Positions 32,425-41,840 are shown, counted from the first letter of the stretch. The stretch: DNA of 64,000 bases from Lachnospiraceae bacterium (GCA_004558185.1 SFDP01000011.1:1-64000); one strand, 5' to 3'. Notes: generated by a model not told the origin, from the letters alone. A program made the numbers and translations.

Positions 32425-32727
32425 ATGAATATTAATTGGGAGGTAGTGGCCTGGACCTGTATTACACTGGCGGTTATTATGGGTATATTTGCCCTGATCC
32501 TGAGTGTCATATCTTCAAAGAATATGCGCAGACGCCGTGAGGATATGCGCCAGATCCACACCGGTCTTGCCATTGGAAGCCAGATTATTTTTGCCGGCGG
32601 TCTTTATGGCAGAGTGGTAGGTATTGAAGAGGAAACCGTCAATGTAGAGGTGGCAAAGAACACGGTGATTAAGATCAACCGTTATGCCATTCAGGGAATT
32701 ACCAATTTGAAAAAAGAAGGCAATTAA
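32425..32727 (+). CDS. YajC-like membrane protein in the PTS locus
   Basis: The 100-residue protein has one membrane helix (WTCITLAVIMGIFALILSVI) and a YajC domain (MRQIHTGLAIGSQIIFAGGL, YGRVVGIEEETVNVEV). YajC is the Sec accessory subunit. A YajC-like gene next to mannose-family PTS genes is also known from streptococcal glycan loci, so this is likely a PTS-associated paralogue. The ATG at 32425 follows GGGAGG. It is the last gene before a strong terminator. Confidence 0.85.
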   Translation: MNINWEVVAWTCITLAVIMGIFALILSVISSKNMRRRREDMRQIHTGLAIGSQIIFAGGLYGRVVGIEEETVNVEVAKNTVIKINRYAIQGITNLKKEGN

Positions 32728-32729
32728 GC

Positions 32730-32768
32730 AAAAGGGCTGGTATCGATCAAATGGATACCGGCCCTTTT
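32730..32768. terminator. strong intrinsic terminator
   Basis: A 15-bp stem (32730-32744 with 32754-32768, one G-T pair) with A and T runs at its ends separates the yajC-like gene from the convergent araC-type gene and can work in both directions. Confidence 0.85.
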
Positions 32769-32776
32769 ATTGCTCT

Positions 32777-32791
32777 GTTCTGAATAGTTAC
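32777..32791. repeat. solitary end of a family A element
   Basis: GTTCTGAATAGTTAC matches 15 of 15 bases of the family A terminal repeat at 55911 (read in complement). No partner end or interior lies within 200 bp, so it looks like a remnant left by excision or deletion. It lies just outside the araC-type stop codon. Confidence 0.55.
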
Positions 32792-32802
32792 ATTTTGAAA
32801 AG

Positions 32803-34002
32803 CTAAATCTGATCCAGCATCTGACGGGAGTACTCGCTGGGAGCCATATGATATTTCTGAGCGAAGGCCCTGGAAAAGTAATGAATGGAATTAAAGCCCA
32901 GCATAAGAGCGATCTCACTGATGGTATACCTGTTTTCACGAATCATCTGGCAGCTTTTTTCCAGCTTTAAATCGCTGATATATTTTTTGGGAGTCTGATC
33001 CAGATTTTCCTTAAATAATATCTGCAGAGAGGAGCGGGACAGGGAAAAACGCCTGCAGATTTCTGCAATAGTAAGCGGTTCACAGATATTGATCTCGATA
33101 TAGGACAGTATTTTTTCCAAAAGCTCGTCTTGATAGTGCTGCCTGGTAATGGGCACCGGCTTCTCGTCTTTGTGGTCCTGAAATTCGGACTGTAAGAGCC
33201 GGATGACAATTTCCTGCAAAAGGCATAGCATAAGGCTGTTCATATAGGGAATCTGATTAGAGCTTTCCTGAACAAAGGATTTAATCAGAGAATAAATCTT
33301 CTTGTCGTAATGGAATACCTTGTTTAGCAACAGCCGGTTCTCCGCACCCTGATCGTGCAAAAGCAGGTTCTCCATAGAAAAAATGATGGTGACATAGGAG
33401 CAGGAGTGACCCTCGGTAATAGATTGGGTATGGAATTGTTCGGGACCATACAGAATCAGCTCTTTTTCCCGCAGAAGATACTCTGTTCCCTCTATCTGTG
33501 TACTGAGACAGCCTCTGTCTACATAGGTCAGCTCGTAATAGTCATGTCGCTCTCCCTGAAAGAAATAGCCTGAGTTGCGAATGTTATAATAATAGCCCAA
33601 AATTTCTCTGATCTGGATGCGGGGCAAAATCCGATTGAAGGAAAAAGGAACCAGCAGCTCCCTGGTTTCCATGCTGAAGCCGGAGGTGGTGATTAGCTTA
33701 CAGCTTGCTTCTTTACTGACCGCAACAATGGAAAAATATACTCCCGGCTTGAGCATGACCTTGCGATGGATAGAGAAAGTTTCCAGATGCTCTGCTTCAG
33801 GAGAAAAGCCTACGATCAACGCAGCCATGCCGCTTTGCATCTCTAGATAGACCTGACAGTCGAAGTGGAGAAGCTTATCAATATTCTGTTTGGGAGTCTG
33901 TCGGAAAACCCGGCTGATTAAATCGGAGTTCTCCAGAGAAACAGGCTCTTCATAGACGGAGCCATAACGTGAAAATTCTCTCATTGATGTCTTGTACTGC
34001 AT
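32803..34002 (-). CDS. AraC-family transcriptional regulator of the amino-sugar locus
   Basis: The 399-residue protein has a long N-terminal ligand-sensing part with a cupin-like segment (YYELTYVDRGCLSTQIEG) and a C-terminal AraC/XylS DNA-binding domain. The latter carries two helix-turn-helix units, PLTIAEICRRFSLSRSSLQI and ISEIALMLGFNSIHYFSRAF. It lies on the opposite strand between the yajC-like gene and the EIIB gene, so control of the PTS genes is likely but not shown. The start at ATG 34002 has GAGG before it; an ATG at 34014 has not. Confidence 0.88.
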   Translation of the reverse strand: MQYKTSMREFSRYGSVYEEPVSLENSDLISRVFRQTPKQNIDKLLHFDCQVYLEMQSGMAALIVGFSPEAEHLETFSIHRKVMLKPGVYFSIVAVSKEASCKLITTSGFSMETRELLVPFSFNRILPRIQIREILGYYYNIRNSGYFFQGERHDYYELTYVDRGCLSTQIEGTEYLLREKELILYGPEQFHTQSITEGHSCSYVTIIFSMENLLLHDQGAENRLLLNKVFHYDKKIYSLIKSFVQESSNQIPYMNSLMLCLLQEIVIRLLQSEFQDHKDEKPVPITRQHYQDELLEKILSYIEINICEPLTIAEICRRFSLSRSSLQILFKENLDQTPKKYISDLKLEKSCQMIRENRYTISEIALMLGFNSIHYFSRAFAQKYHMAPSEYSRQMLDQI

Positions 34003-34188
34003 ATTAATCCTCATGTGTACCGCAGGTTCTGCCTGCGATAGGGGGGTAAATAAAATCCATCGTCAAATCGGTTCTTATTATAGCATTCTTTATAAAAAAT
34101 ATCTATAAATTTAAGATGAATCTGATTAAATTTGACAAAAAATAATAAAAAAATACTAAAATTAATAAATCAGCTATTAAAAAGGGTA

Positions 34189-34217
34189 ATGACAAAGAAG
34201 GGAAATTATACTATAAT
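34189..34217 (+). promoter_or_regulatory. probable promoter for the EIIB-EIIC-EIID genes
   Basis: ATGACA (34189-34194) and TATAAT (34212-34217) are 17 bp apart. The 269-bp space between the regulator and EIIB is otherwise AT-rich without obvious structure and could contain operator sites for the AraC-type protein. Confidence 0.6.
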
Positions 34218-34271
34218 AAATATACTCTGAATGGGATTTCCAGAGAGAATCATAATCAAGGAGGGAAACAT

Positions 34272-34748
34272 ATGCCTAATATTGTTTTGACAAGAATCGA
34301 CAACCGTCTGGTTCATGGTCAGGTAGCGACACAATGGTGTAGCAGTATTGGAGCAAACCTTATTTTAGTAGCCAATGATGAGGTGGCGGGAAATACACTT
34401 CGTCAGGGGTTAATGGATATGGCGGCTCCCAGCTATGCTTCAATGCGCTACTGGACTTTGGAGAAGACGATTTCAACCATTCACAAGGCTTCAGACAAGC
34501 AGCTCATTTTTATTGTATGTGAGACTCCTGCAGACGTATTGAAGCTGGTTGAAGGCGGTGTGCCGATCAAAAAAGTGAATATTGGTAATATGCATATGGC
34601 AGAAGGAAAGCGTCAGGTAGCTGGTTCTGTTGCCGTAGATGATGCCGATGTAGCTGCCTTTGCAAAGCTGCGTGATTTGGGAGTAGAGCTTGAGATTAGA
34701 AGAGTTCCTTCTGAACCCGCAGAGAACATTGAAAAATTGTTCAAATAA
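34272..34748 (+). CDS. PTS EIIB component, mannose/sorbose family
   Basis: The 158-residue protein contains TRIDNRLVHGQV with His15, the phosphorylated histidine of this family. Later marks are VANDEVAGN and NIGNMHMAEGKR. It transfers phosphate from EIIA to the incoming sugar. It starts after GGAGGG and is followed by EIIC after 30 bp. GalNAc or galactosamine is the inferred substrate because of agaS, nagA and gatZ nearby. Confidence 0.92.
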   Translation: MPNIVLTRIDNRLVHGQVATQWCSSIGANLILVANDEVAGNTLRQGLMDMAAPSYASMRYWTLEKTISTIHKASDKQLIFIVCETPADVLKLVEGGVPIKKVNIGNMHMAEGKRQVAGSVAVDDADVAAFAKLRDLGVELEIRRVPSEPAENIEKLFK

Positions 34749-34778
34749 TTACATCTTGGAAAGGAGATTAGAACAATC

Positions 34779-35591
34779 ATGACTTTTAGTGCAATTCAGA
34801 TTATTCTGGTGTTCATCGTTGCGTTTATCGTTGCGATTGACCAGTTCGACTTCCTGGAATCTCTGTACCAGCCCATCGTAACCGGTGCCGTGATCGGTGC
34901 TATCCTTGGTGACCTGCAGACCGGTCTTATCGTTGGCGGTACATACCAGTTAATGACAATCGGTAATATGCCTGTAGGTGGTGCTCAGCCTCCTAACGCA
35001 GTTATCGGTGGTATTATGGCAACCGTGTTTGCGATTTCTTCAGGACTTGAGCCTACTGCAGCGGTAGGTCTGGCAGTACCCTTTGCCTTAATCGGACAGT
35101 ATATGGTTACTTTGCTGTTTACCGTTATGTCTCCTCTGATGTCCTTGTCTGACAAATATGCAGAGAAGGCAGAACCTAAGGGAATCGTTACAATCAACTG
35201 GTTGGCTATGGCTGCCCTGGGCTTGTTGTTTGCAGTAGTTTGTCTGGCCGGACTTTTTGGCGGTTCAGCACTGGGAACTACGTTAAGCAACTTTGCAGAC
35301 AAATATCAGTGGGTAATGAATGGCTTAAGTGCAGCAGGTGGCATGATGCGTTTCGTTGGTTTTGCTATTCTGCTTAGAATGATGCTTTCCAATGACCTCT
35401 GGGGGATTTACTTTGCCGGATTTGCGTTGGCAACGGTTATCGGGTATGTTGATGGTCTTGGCGGTTCTGCATTACTCTTAATTGCTTTCGTTGGTATTGC
35501 AATTGCACTGTATGACTTCCAGACACGTACAGCAATGAAATCTGCCGGATTGGGAGCAGGATCTACAGGAGGTGACGAAGATGGCATCTAA
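34779..35591 (+). CDS. PTS EIIC permease, mannose family
   Basis: The 270-residue integral membrane protein forms the sugar channel with EIID. Family motifs include DQFDFLESLYQPIV and GDLQTGLIVGGTYQLMTIGN, followed by repeated membrane segments. The start follows AAGGAG. The end overlaps the EIID gene by 11 bp. Confidence 0.92.
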   Translation: MTFSAIQIILVFIVAFIVAIDQFDFLESLYQPIVTGAVIGAILGDLQTGLIVGGTYQLMTIGNMPVGGAQPPNAVIGGIMATVFAISSGLEPTAAVGLAVPFALIGQYMVTLLFTVMSPLMSLSDKYAEKAEPKGIVTINWLAMAALGLLFAVVCLAGLFGGSALGTTLSNFADKYQWVMNGLSAAGGMMRFVGFAILLRMMLSNDLWGIYFAGFALATVIGYVDGLGGSALLLIAFVGIAIALYDFQTRTAMKSAGLGAGSTGGDEDGI

Positions 35592-36408
35592 TGCATTACA
35601 GTATAATGATTTAACACCGGCTCAGCCGCTTGATAAAGCAACATTGAATAAGATGGTATGGCGCTCCTGCAACCTTCAGGGTTCCTTTAACTACGAGAGA
35701 ATGCAGGCTAACGGATGGTTGTATTCCATTTTGCCCGGTTTGGAGAAAATCCATACCAATAAAGAGGATTTAGCGATTTCCATGCAGCATAACCTGGAAT
35801 TCTTTAATACTCACCCTTTCCTGGTAACCTTCGTTATGGGTATTGTTTTATCCTTAGAGCAGCAGAAGGCTGATATCAACACCATTCGTGCGGTGCGTGT
35901 TGCTGCTATGGGACCTTTGGGTGGTATCGGTGATGCTATCTTTTGGTTTACTTTGGTTCCGATAACTGCCGGAATTACTGCGAATATGGCCATTGGCGGT
36001 AATATCATGGGTCCTATTCTCTTCCTTGTGATATTTAACGCAGTACAGTTTTTGGTTCGTTTCTGGTTGATGAACTGGTCCTATGCTTTGGGAACAAAGG
36101 CTATCGAGCTGTTGACCAAGAATGCAAAGGAATTTACCCGTGCAGCTTCCATGCTGGGTGTGTTCATCGTTGGTGCTTTAACCTCTAACTATGGTGGAAC
36201 AACAATTAATCTGACCATAGAGAACGGTGAGAGCCCTATCGTTATCCAGAGCATCTTAGACGGCGTTCTTCCGAAGATGATTCCGCTGTTCTTAACTCTT
36301 CTGCTTTATTTCTTGTTGAAGAAAAAAGGCTGGACACCTGTTGCTTGTATCGCATTGCTCCTGGTAATCGGTATTGTTGGTGCCATTCCGTTTATTGGAC
36401 TTTTCTAA
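35581..36408 (+). CDS. PTS EIID permease, mannose family
   Basis: This 275-residue membrane component has the EIID marks: SCNLQGSFNYERMQANGWLY, MQHNLEFFNTHPF, and AAMGPLGGIGDAIFWFTLVP. Hydrophobic segments follow. The ATG at 35581 lies 8 bp after GGAGG within the end of the EIIC gene; an in-frame GTG at 35572 is too close to that site. It is followed by a HAD-phosphatase gene 5 bp later. Confidence 0.92.
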   Translation: MASNALQYNDLTPAQPLDKATLNKMVWRSCNLQGSFNYERMQANGWLYSILPGLEKIHTNKEDLAISMQHNLEFFNTHPFLVTFVMGIVLSLEQQKADINTIRAVRVAAMGPLGGIGDAIFWFTLVPITAGITANMAIGGNIMGPILFLVIFNAVQFLVRFWLMNWSYALGTKAIELLTKNAKEFTRAASMLGVFIVGALTSNYGGTTINLTIENGESPIVIQSILDGVLPKMIPLFLTLLLYFLLKKKGWTPVACIALLLVIGIVGAIPFIGLF

Positions 36409-36413
36409 AGCAG

Positions 36414-37082
36414 ATGAAAGCAGTACTCCTTGATTTTAATGGTACTCTGTTTTTTGACTCAGGCTTCCATTTGGAAGCCTGGGGCAAAATATATAGAGAG
36501 CTTCGTGGAAATACAGATGATGAGCCGGGAAAGGATTTTTATTGTGGACCACGTAATGATGTAATTATACAGAATATTGCACCATGGCTGACTCCCGAAG
36601 AAAGAAGAGAATGCTCCAGACGAAAGGAAGCTCTATATAGACAAATATGCGAGGAGAACCCTGAACGGGTGCATTTGGCTCCCGGTGCAGAGGAGTTTCT
36701 CCAGAACCTAAAGGAACGTCAGGTTCCTTTTATTCTTGCCAGCGCTTCTATAAAGGAAAATATTGACTTTTATTTTCGACAATTCGGGCTGGATCGTTGG
36801 TTTGATAAGAATCAGTGTGTTTATGATGATGGAACCTATACTCATAAGGGTGAAATGCATATTGAAGCTGCAAGGAGACTGGGTACAGTGCTTACTCAGT
36901 GTATCGTTGTAGAGGATAGTATAAATGCAATTTCACATACAAAAGCAAAGGGTGCAGGTATGCTTGTGGGAATAGGCACAGAATCTGTAAAAAATGATTT
37001 GCTCAATGCTGGTGCTGATCACTTTATTCACGATTTTACTGAGTTTAAACGAGAATGGCTGGCATCAGAAATCCCAGAATGA
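36414..37082 (+). CDS. HAD-superfamily phosphatase, beta-phosphoglucomutase-like
   Basis: The 222-residue protein has DFNGTLFFDS near residue 7 with the nucleophile Asp, an alpha-helical cap, ILASAS near residue 118, and VVEDSINAISHTKAKG near residue 165. These are subfamily I HAD motifs. It is close behind EIID, so it probably acts on a sugar phosphate from the PTS pathway, either to detoxify it or as a mutase. The substrate is unknown. A strong terminator follows. Confidence 0.85.
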   Translation: MKAVLLDFNGTLFFDSGFHLEAWGKIYRELRGNTDDEPGKDFYCGPRNDVIIQNIAPWLTPEERRECSRRKEALYRQICEENPERVHLAPGAEEFLQNLKERQVPFILASASIKENIDFYFRQFGLDRWFDKNQCVYDDGTYTHKGEMHIEAARRLGTVLTQCIVVEDSINAISHTKAKGAGMLVGIGTESVKNDLLNAGADHFIHDFTEFKREWLASEIPE

Positions 37083-37093
37083 AAATTACCAAT

Positions 37094-37133
37094 CACGATA
37101 AAAGGACTTCCTCCAGGAAGTCCTTTTATCGTG
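37094..37133. terminator. bidirectional intrinsic terminator, 18-bp stem
   Basis: CACGATAAAAGGACTTCC (37094-37111) pairs perfectly with 37116-37133 around a TCCA loop. It closes the PTS operon and can end the convergent methyltransferase transcript. Confidence 0.85.
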
Positions 37134-37180
37134 TACTCCATATAAAGCACTATTCATTGCAGGCAACACCACAGGGGAAA

Positions 37181-38044
37181 TCAATCTGCGACCCAACGTC
37201 CGCTGGCTCCGCAGGGAAGGATCAGTCCCTTATCCTTTACCGGCAGTCCGATTTCTGAGGATTCTACATTGCCGCCGTATTTATTGCAGATTGCCAGATG
37301 GATCATATAGCTTAATACGGCAGGCTGAAGACCCGTAGTATAAGAATTGATAAGAAAAAACAGGGGGTAATCCGAGAGAAGTTTGGAGGTTAACTGAATA
37401 AAGGGAAAAATAGCTTCTTCAATCTTCCAGATTTCTCCCTTGGGGCCTCGCCCATAGGAAGGGGGATCCATAATTATGGCATCATAGGTGTTCCCACGAC
37501 GAATCTCCCGTTCCACAAATTTGACACAATCATCTACCAGCCATCTGATAGGACGGTTGGAAAGACCGGAGGAAGCAGCGTTTTCCTTGGCCCAGTTTAC
37601 CATCCCCTTGGAGGCATCTACATGGGTTACGCTGGCTCCTGCAAGAGCAGCGGAAAGTGTTGCGCCGCCGGTATAAGCAAATAGATTCAGTACCTTTACA
37701 GGTCTGCCTGCCTGACGGATCAAGCTACCGAACCAATCCCAATTGACGGCCTGTTCGGGAAACAGGCCGGTATGCTTGAAGCTAAAGGGCTTAAGATTAA
37801 AGGTAAGCTCCCCGTAATGAATGCTCCATTCCTGAGGAAGATAAAAAAATTTCCATTCTCCTCCTCCTGAGCTGCTGCGATGGTAATGACCATTTGGTTT
37901 CTTCCAGCCCGGATTAATCTTAGGGGTATTCCAAATCACCTGCGGATCCGGTCTGACCAGAAGATAGTTACCCCACCTCTCCAGCTTTTCTCCTGTTGAT
38001 GTATCTAATACTTCATAGTCTTTCCATTGATCTGCGATCCACAT
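37181..38044 (-). CDS. class I SAM-dependent methyltransferase, RlmI-like
   Basis: This 287-residue protein has the SAM-binding motif LNLFAYTGGATLSAALAGAS, an acidic loop THVDASKG, and MDPPSYGRG, the catalytic region of 23S rRNA cytosine methyltransferases of the RlmI/RlmK type. The N-terminal PUA-like part of RlmI is missing, as is common in this short subfamily. It probably methylates RNA. The ATG at 38044 follows AGGAGG, 26 bp downstream of the chemoreceptor stop, so both may share a leftward transcript. Confidence 0.85.
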   Translation of the reverse strand: MWIADQWKDYEVLDTSTGEKLERWGNYLLVRPDPQVIWNTPKINPGWKKPNGHYHRSSSGGGEWKFFYLPQEWSIHYGELTFNLKPFSFKHTGLFPEQAVNWDWFGSLIRQAGRPVKVLNLFAYTGGATLSAALAGASVTHVDASKGMVNWAKENAASSGLSNRPIRWLVDDCVKFVEREIRRGNTYDAIIMDPPSYGRGPKGEIWKIEEAIFPFIQLTSKLLSDYPLFFLINSYTTGLQPAVLSYMIHLAICNKYGGNVESSEIGLPVKDKGLILPCGASGRWVAD

Positions 38045-38070
38045 GAGTCCTCCTGATGATTTAATAAGGC

Positions 38071-39849
38071 TTATACTGAAAAGCGGGAGACATTGCCTTT
38101 CAGGGTCTGAGCAATTTTGGAGCATTTTTCGATTTCCTGAACAACCTGGTCAAAATGGCTGCGTATTTCCACCGTATTGGTAGCAATGCTGGTAGTTCCC
38201 TGGGCACCTTCGTTGGTTGCACGGGAAATTTCTTCCATGGCATTGAGCACACTTTCTACAGAAGCCAGTAATTCTTCTGAGGTAGCACTAAAATCAGAAA
38301 TAAGCGAATCTACATCGCTTGCGTCATTGCTATAGGAAAGGGCAACTTCATCGAACATTTCGTAGCTTTGAGATACGTCAGAAGCTACGAAATCCAAGAG
38401 TGCCTTGGCATCAGATGCCAAACGGTTTACAGCATTGGTCACCTGGTCGGTTACGGCAATAATCTCGGTAACAGTATTTTTGGACTGATTAGCCAGATTG
38501 CCGATCTCTGTAGCCACCACGGAGAAGCCGCGTCCTGCCTCACCCGCTCTGGCCGCCTCAATGGAGGCATTCAAAGCAAGAAGAGTAGTTTGACTGGTGA
38601 TTTCCATAACCGCATCGGAAAGAACTCCTATCTTTTGCACCACAGTTGACTGTGCCAATGCTTCCTTTAAACTCTCGCTGATCTCTGTATGCACACGCTG
38701 TACATTGCTTTGCTGTATACTGACATCTTCCTTTGCCTTTGCAGCTCTGGCGTGAATATCGGCAGCCTGCTTCGCTCCATCCTGGGAGCGGAGAGCAATA
38801 TTTTTGGCAGCAACTTCGATCTCACCTGCCATATTGGCAACTGTTTCACTGGAAGAGGCTGTTTCCTCCATAGAAGCAGCAAGCTCCTCGGTGGTAGCCG
38901 ATACATTTTCAAGAGTGCCATTAAGATCAAGGACAGCTTTCTCTACACTTCCTACAATATCATCGATTTCCACACCATCGGTCTGTACCTCTTTAATCAA
39001 TACACCGATGCGCTCCTTCGTATCGGCCAGATGGGTAGCCAGTATTCCGAAATCATCCCGCCTGTTGCTTAAGCGCCTGGGCAGTGGCTGGGTGAAGTCA
39101 CCCTCCGCAATGTGAGAAAGATATTTCAGCGTGTGTTTAAAGTTGAGGGTAAGGTCGAAAGCGATATAAATGGTAAGCACCATGGTGATGAGAAAGACGA
39201 TACTGCCGTTTAATGCAATCACCTGTATGTTAGCGGTCAATGCCTCTTCAAGCTGTGTATTGTTTTCTAAAATGTTGGCATCAATATAATCGGTATAATT
39301 ACCGGTTCCGATGACCCAGCCAAAGGGTTCAAAGGCTTTCGTATATGCCCGTTTGGGAGAAGCAGCAGTGGATCCTTTTTTGGGAAACATATAATCAGTA
39401 TAACCGCCGTCTGTCTGACGGCCATTTTCGATAAATAGCTTTACATAGGACACTCCGTTTTCATCCACAGCATCAAATCGGTTGGTGCCTTCTGTAGCCT
39501 GTCCCAACAAAACTACATTGACTCCCTCGTAGGTATCGGCCCAAAAGTAGCCGTCTTCACCATATTCGAGCTCACGGAGCAGGTCTGCCCCCAAAGCCTT
39601 TGCCTCAGCCAGTGTAAAATTACCGGCTTCATATTGGCTGTAGATACCCTGAAGCATGGAAATGGCGCTGTCAACCTGCTGCCTGATATTGTCATCATAG
39701 GCTGCTCGCAGGGTTTCTTCATTTTCTGTCGAGAAGCTTGTGTTCATATCCTTCATCTCCCGCACACTGATCATGGTGAGGATAATCAGTCCAAGGAGAG
39801 CCTGCAAGGTAACTAAGGCCATCTTAACCTTCACATTTATGTGTCGCAT
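38071..39849 (-). CDS. methyl-accepting chemotaxis protein with extracellular Cache domain
   Basis: The 592-residue receptor has a first membrane segment at about residues 10-28, a single-Cache sensor (ELEYGEDGYFWADTYEGVNV, PFGWVIGTGNYTDYID), a second membrane segment near 212-234, HAMP, and a long cytoplasmic signalling domain. The conserved tip reads EAARAGEAGRGFSVVATEIG, where CheA and CheW bind. Such Cache domains often sense organic acids; the ligand here is unknown. No other chemotaxis gene is in the window. The start at ATG 39849 follows GGAGG; a TTG just before it is an alternative. Confidence 0.92.
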   Translation of the reverse strand: MRHINVKVKMALVTLQALLGLIILTMISVREMKDMNTSFSTENEETLRAAYDDNIRQQVDSAISMLQGIYSQYEAGNFTLAEAKALGADLLRELEYGEDGYFWADTYEGVNVVLLGQATEGTNRFDAVDENGVSYVKLFIENGRQTDGGYTDYMFPKKGSTAASPKRAYTKAFEPFGWVIGTGNYTDYIDANILENNTQLEEALTANIQVIALNGSIVFLITMVLTIYIAFDLTLNFKHTLKYLSHIAEGDFTQPLPRRLSNRRDDFGILATHLADTKERIGVLIKEVQTDGVEIDDIVGSVEKAVLDLNGTLENVSATTEELAASMEETASSSETVANMAGEIEVAAKNIALRSQDGAKQAADIHARAAKAKEDVSIQQSNVQRVHTEISESLKEALAQSTVVQKIGVLSDAVMEITSQTTLLALNASIEAARAGEAGRGFSVVATEIGNLANQSKNTVTEIIAVTDQVTNAVNRLASDAKALLDFVASDVSQSYEMFDEVALSYSNDASDVDSLISDFSATSEELLASVESVLNAMEEISRATNEGAQGTTSIATNTVEIRSHFDQVVQEIEKCSKIAQTLKGNVSRFSV

Positions 39850-40103
39850 CAACTTGTACCTCCGTTCTCACTTTTTTTCTTTGGTTTAAGAGGGGAAAAT
39901 AGCTTGTCAGAATTCTTTTCCTTCGGAAAGGAACGAGCCCTGCACTTTTGCCCCTTTATCGTTACAGTAATAAATATACAACTTTTTCGTCTGCTTGTCC
40001 ACATAAAGAGAAAGACAAAAGCGGATAGAGAGAAAAGGAAAAGGTAGATTTTAGCTTTGAAACAACGCTGCAATAGTCAGGCAAACTTTCTTACGTTAGC
40101 GGA

Positions 40104-40132
40104 TTGACTTGAAGAAGAGTGGGTATTATAAT
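40104..40132 (+). promoter_or_regulatory. promoter of the sodium/proline symporter gene
   Basis: TTGACT (40104-40109) and TATAAT (40127-40132) are separated by 17 bp. The 5' leader would be about 80 nt. Confidence 0.75.
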
Positions 40133-40219
40133 GAATTTTATGCAAAAGTTTTTGGATAAATTTTGTCGGCTTTTGATAAAAAATACAAAAGAGTTTATTC
40201 GATCAATGAGGAGGAGACG

Positions 40220-41749
40220 ATGACAGAAAATTTAGGATGGATTCTACTGGCCTTTGTACTTTACTTGATTTTAATGGTAATCATTGGGGCTATCTATGCA
40301 AAGAAAAATACCAGCTCGGCCGATTTTTTCCTGGGAGGGAGGCAATTAGGCGGATTCGTGGCTGCCCTCTCGGCTCAGGCATCGGACATGAGCGGATGGC
40401 TTCTGATGGGACTGCCGGGAAGTGTTTACGCAATGGGAACGGGACAGATATGGATTGCGGTAGGATTGTTTATTGGAACGGTGTGCAACTGGCTGTTTAT
40501 TTCAAAAAGACTGAGACGTTATACCATCCGTGCCAATAATTCGGTGACGATTCCGGCCTTTTTCAGGAACCGATTCCGGGATGAGAAGAGAATCCTGCTG
40601 GGAGTTTCTTCTATTACTATAGTAATTTTTTTCCTGGTTTACACAGCCTCGGCCCTGGCGGCGGGAGGGAAGCTGTTTAATTCTGTATTTGGACTGGAAT
40701 ACAAAACAGCGCTTTGTATCGGGGCAGTGGTTATTTTGGTATACACCTTCTTAGGCGGCTTCTGGGCAGTATGTACTACAGACTTCATTCAGGGTATGCT
40801 GATGCTGATTGGTATATTGGCAATTCCTATTGGAGCAGTGGGAATAATGGGAATGGATAATATCGCCGCCAATCTTGAAGCTACAGGTGTGGAGGTTGCC
40901 GGTTATCTGGATGTAATGAGTGATGGAAACGGCAACTTCAGTGCAGTGGATATTATCTCACAGTTGGCCTGGGGATTGGGATACTTTGGTATGCCCCATA
41001 TCCTGATTCGTTTTATGGCGATAAGAGATGAGAAGGAGCTGGTAAAATCTAAGATTACGGCAATTATATGGGTGGCTCTTTCTCTGGCCTTTGCCTGTGT
41101 GATCGGTGTGGTGGGAAGAGCATACCTCTATCCGCAGATTCTTTCCGACGGTGCACAGGAAAAGGTATTTATCGAAATGATTATCAAAATGTTTACCCAG
41201 GATATGAATCTGCCGGTGGTAGGAGGTCTTTTCCTGTGTGGGATCATGGCTGCCATTATGTCTACTGCAGATTCCCAGCTTCTGGTCAGCGCTTCCAGCG
41301 TGGCAGAAGATATCTACTGCGGTGTACTGGGGAAGAAGAATGAAGATAAGAAGGTGCTTAGAGTAAGTCGAATCACCGTTCTGGTTATTGCTGTACTGGC
41401 TTTCCTCATTGCGCTGGATCCAGGCAGCACGATTATGGGATTGGTATCCAATGCCTGGGCAGGACTCGGTTCGGCCTTTGGTCCAATAGTAGTGTTCTCC
41501 CTGTTTTGGAAAAGAACCAATCTGCAGGGGGCTGTAGCAGGTGTAGCCAGTGGAGCGTTGGCAGTTCTTGTGTGGGATTACCTTCCCATAATTAATGGAC
41601 AGACCCTGGGAAAGGCTACAGGATTGTACTCTTTGGTAGTAGGTTTTGCCCTTAGTGCATTGATGATCATTCTGGTGAGTTTGCTTACCCCTCCTCCTTC
41701 CGGGGAGATGCTCCAGGAATTTGATGATGTCAAGGAAGGAAAATTTTAG
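40220..41749 (+). CDS. putP: sodium/proline symporter (SSS family)
   Basis: The 509-residue membrane protein is a sodium/solute symporter closest to PutP: SSADFFLGGRQLGGFVAALS, ASDMSGWLLMGLPG and YAMGTGQIWIAVG are typical. About thirteen membrane segments are apparent. AASTADSQLL-like sequence (IMSTADSQLLVSASS) forms the second sodium-site helix. Import of proline driven by sodium is the likely role. The ATG at 40220 follows GAGGAGG. It stands alone, with the ribosomal leader promoter behind it. Confidence 0.9.
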   Translation: MTENLGWILLAFVLYLILMVIIGAIYAKKNTSSADFFLGGRQLGGFVAALSAQASDMSGWLLMGLPGSVYAMGTGQIWIAVGLFIGTVCNWLFISKRLRRYTIRANNSVTIPAFFRNRFRDEKRILLGVSSITIVIFFLVYTASALAAGGKLFNSVFGLEYKTALCIGAVVILVYTFLGGFWAVCTTDFIQGMLMLIGILAIPIGAVGIMGMDNIAANLEATGVEVAGYLDVMSDGNGNFSAVDIISQLAWGLGYFGMPHILIRFMAIRDEKELVKSKITAIIWVALSLAFACVIGVVGRAYLYPQILSDGAQEKVFIEMIIKMFTQDMNLPVVGGLFLCGIMAAIMSTADSQLLVSASSVAEDIYCGVLGKKNEDKKVLRVSRITVLVIAVLAFLIALDPGSTIMGLVSNAWAGLGSAFGPIVVFSLFWKRTNLQGAVAGVASGALAVLVWDYLPIINGQTLGKATGLYSLVVGFALSALMIILVSLLTPPPSGEMLQEFDDVKEGKF

Positions 41750-41811
41750 TACAAAAAACAGGATTGTATTTAAAAAAATACAAAGAAAAATTAAAAATAG
41801 CGAAATTTTCC

Positions 41812-41840
41812 TTGCCAATAAAGGAAAGTTTCGCTATACT
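41812..41840 (+). promoter_or_regulatory. promoter of the S10 ribosomal protein operon
   Basis: TTGCCA (41812-41817) and TATACT (41835-41840) are spaced by 17 bp. It begins 63 bp behind the symporter gene and is the only strong promoter seen for the whole ribosomal cluster. Confidence 0.75.

Noticed and set aside
40958..41818. 286-codon minus-strand frame opposite the symporter
   Set aside because: Shadow of putP; histidine- and serine-rich composition typical of an antisense membrane-protein gene.
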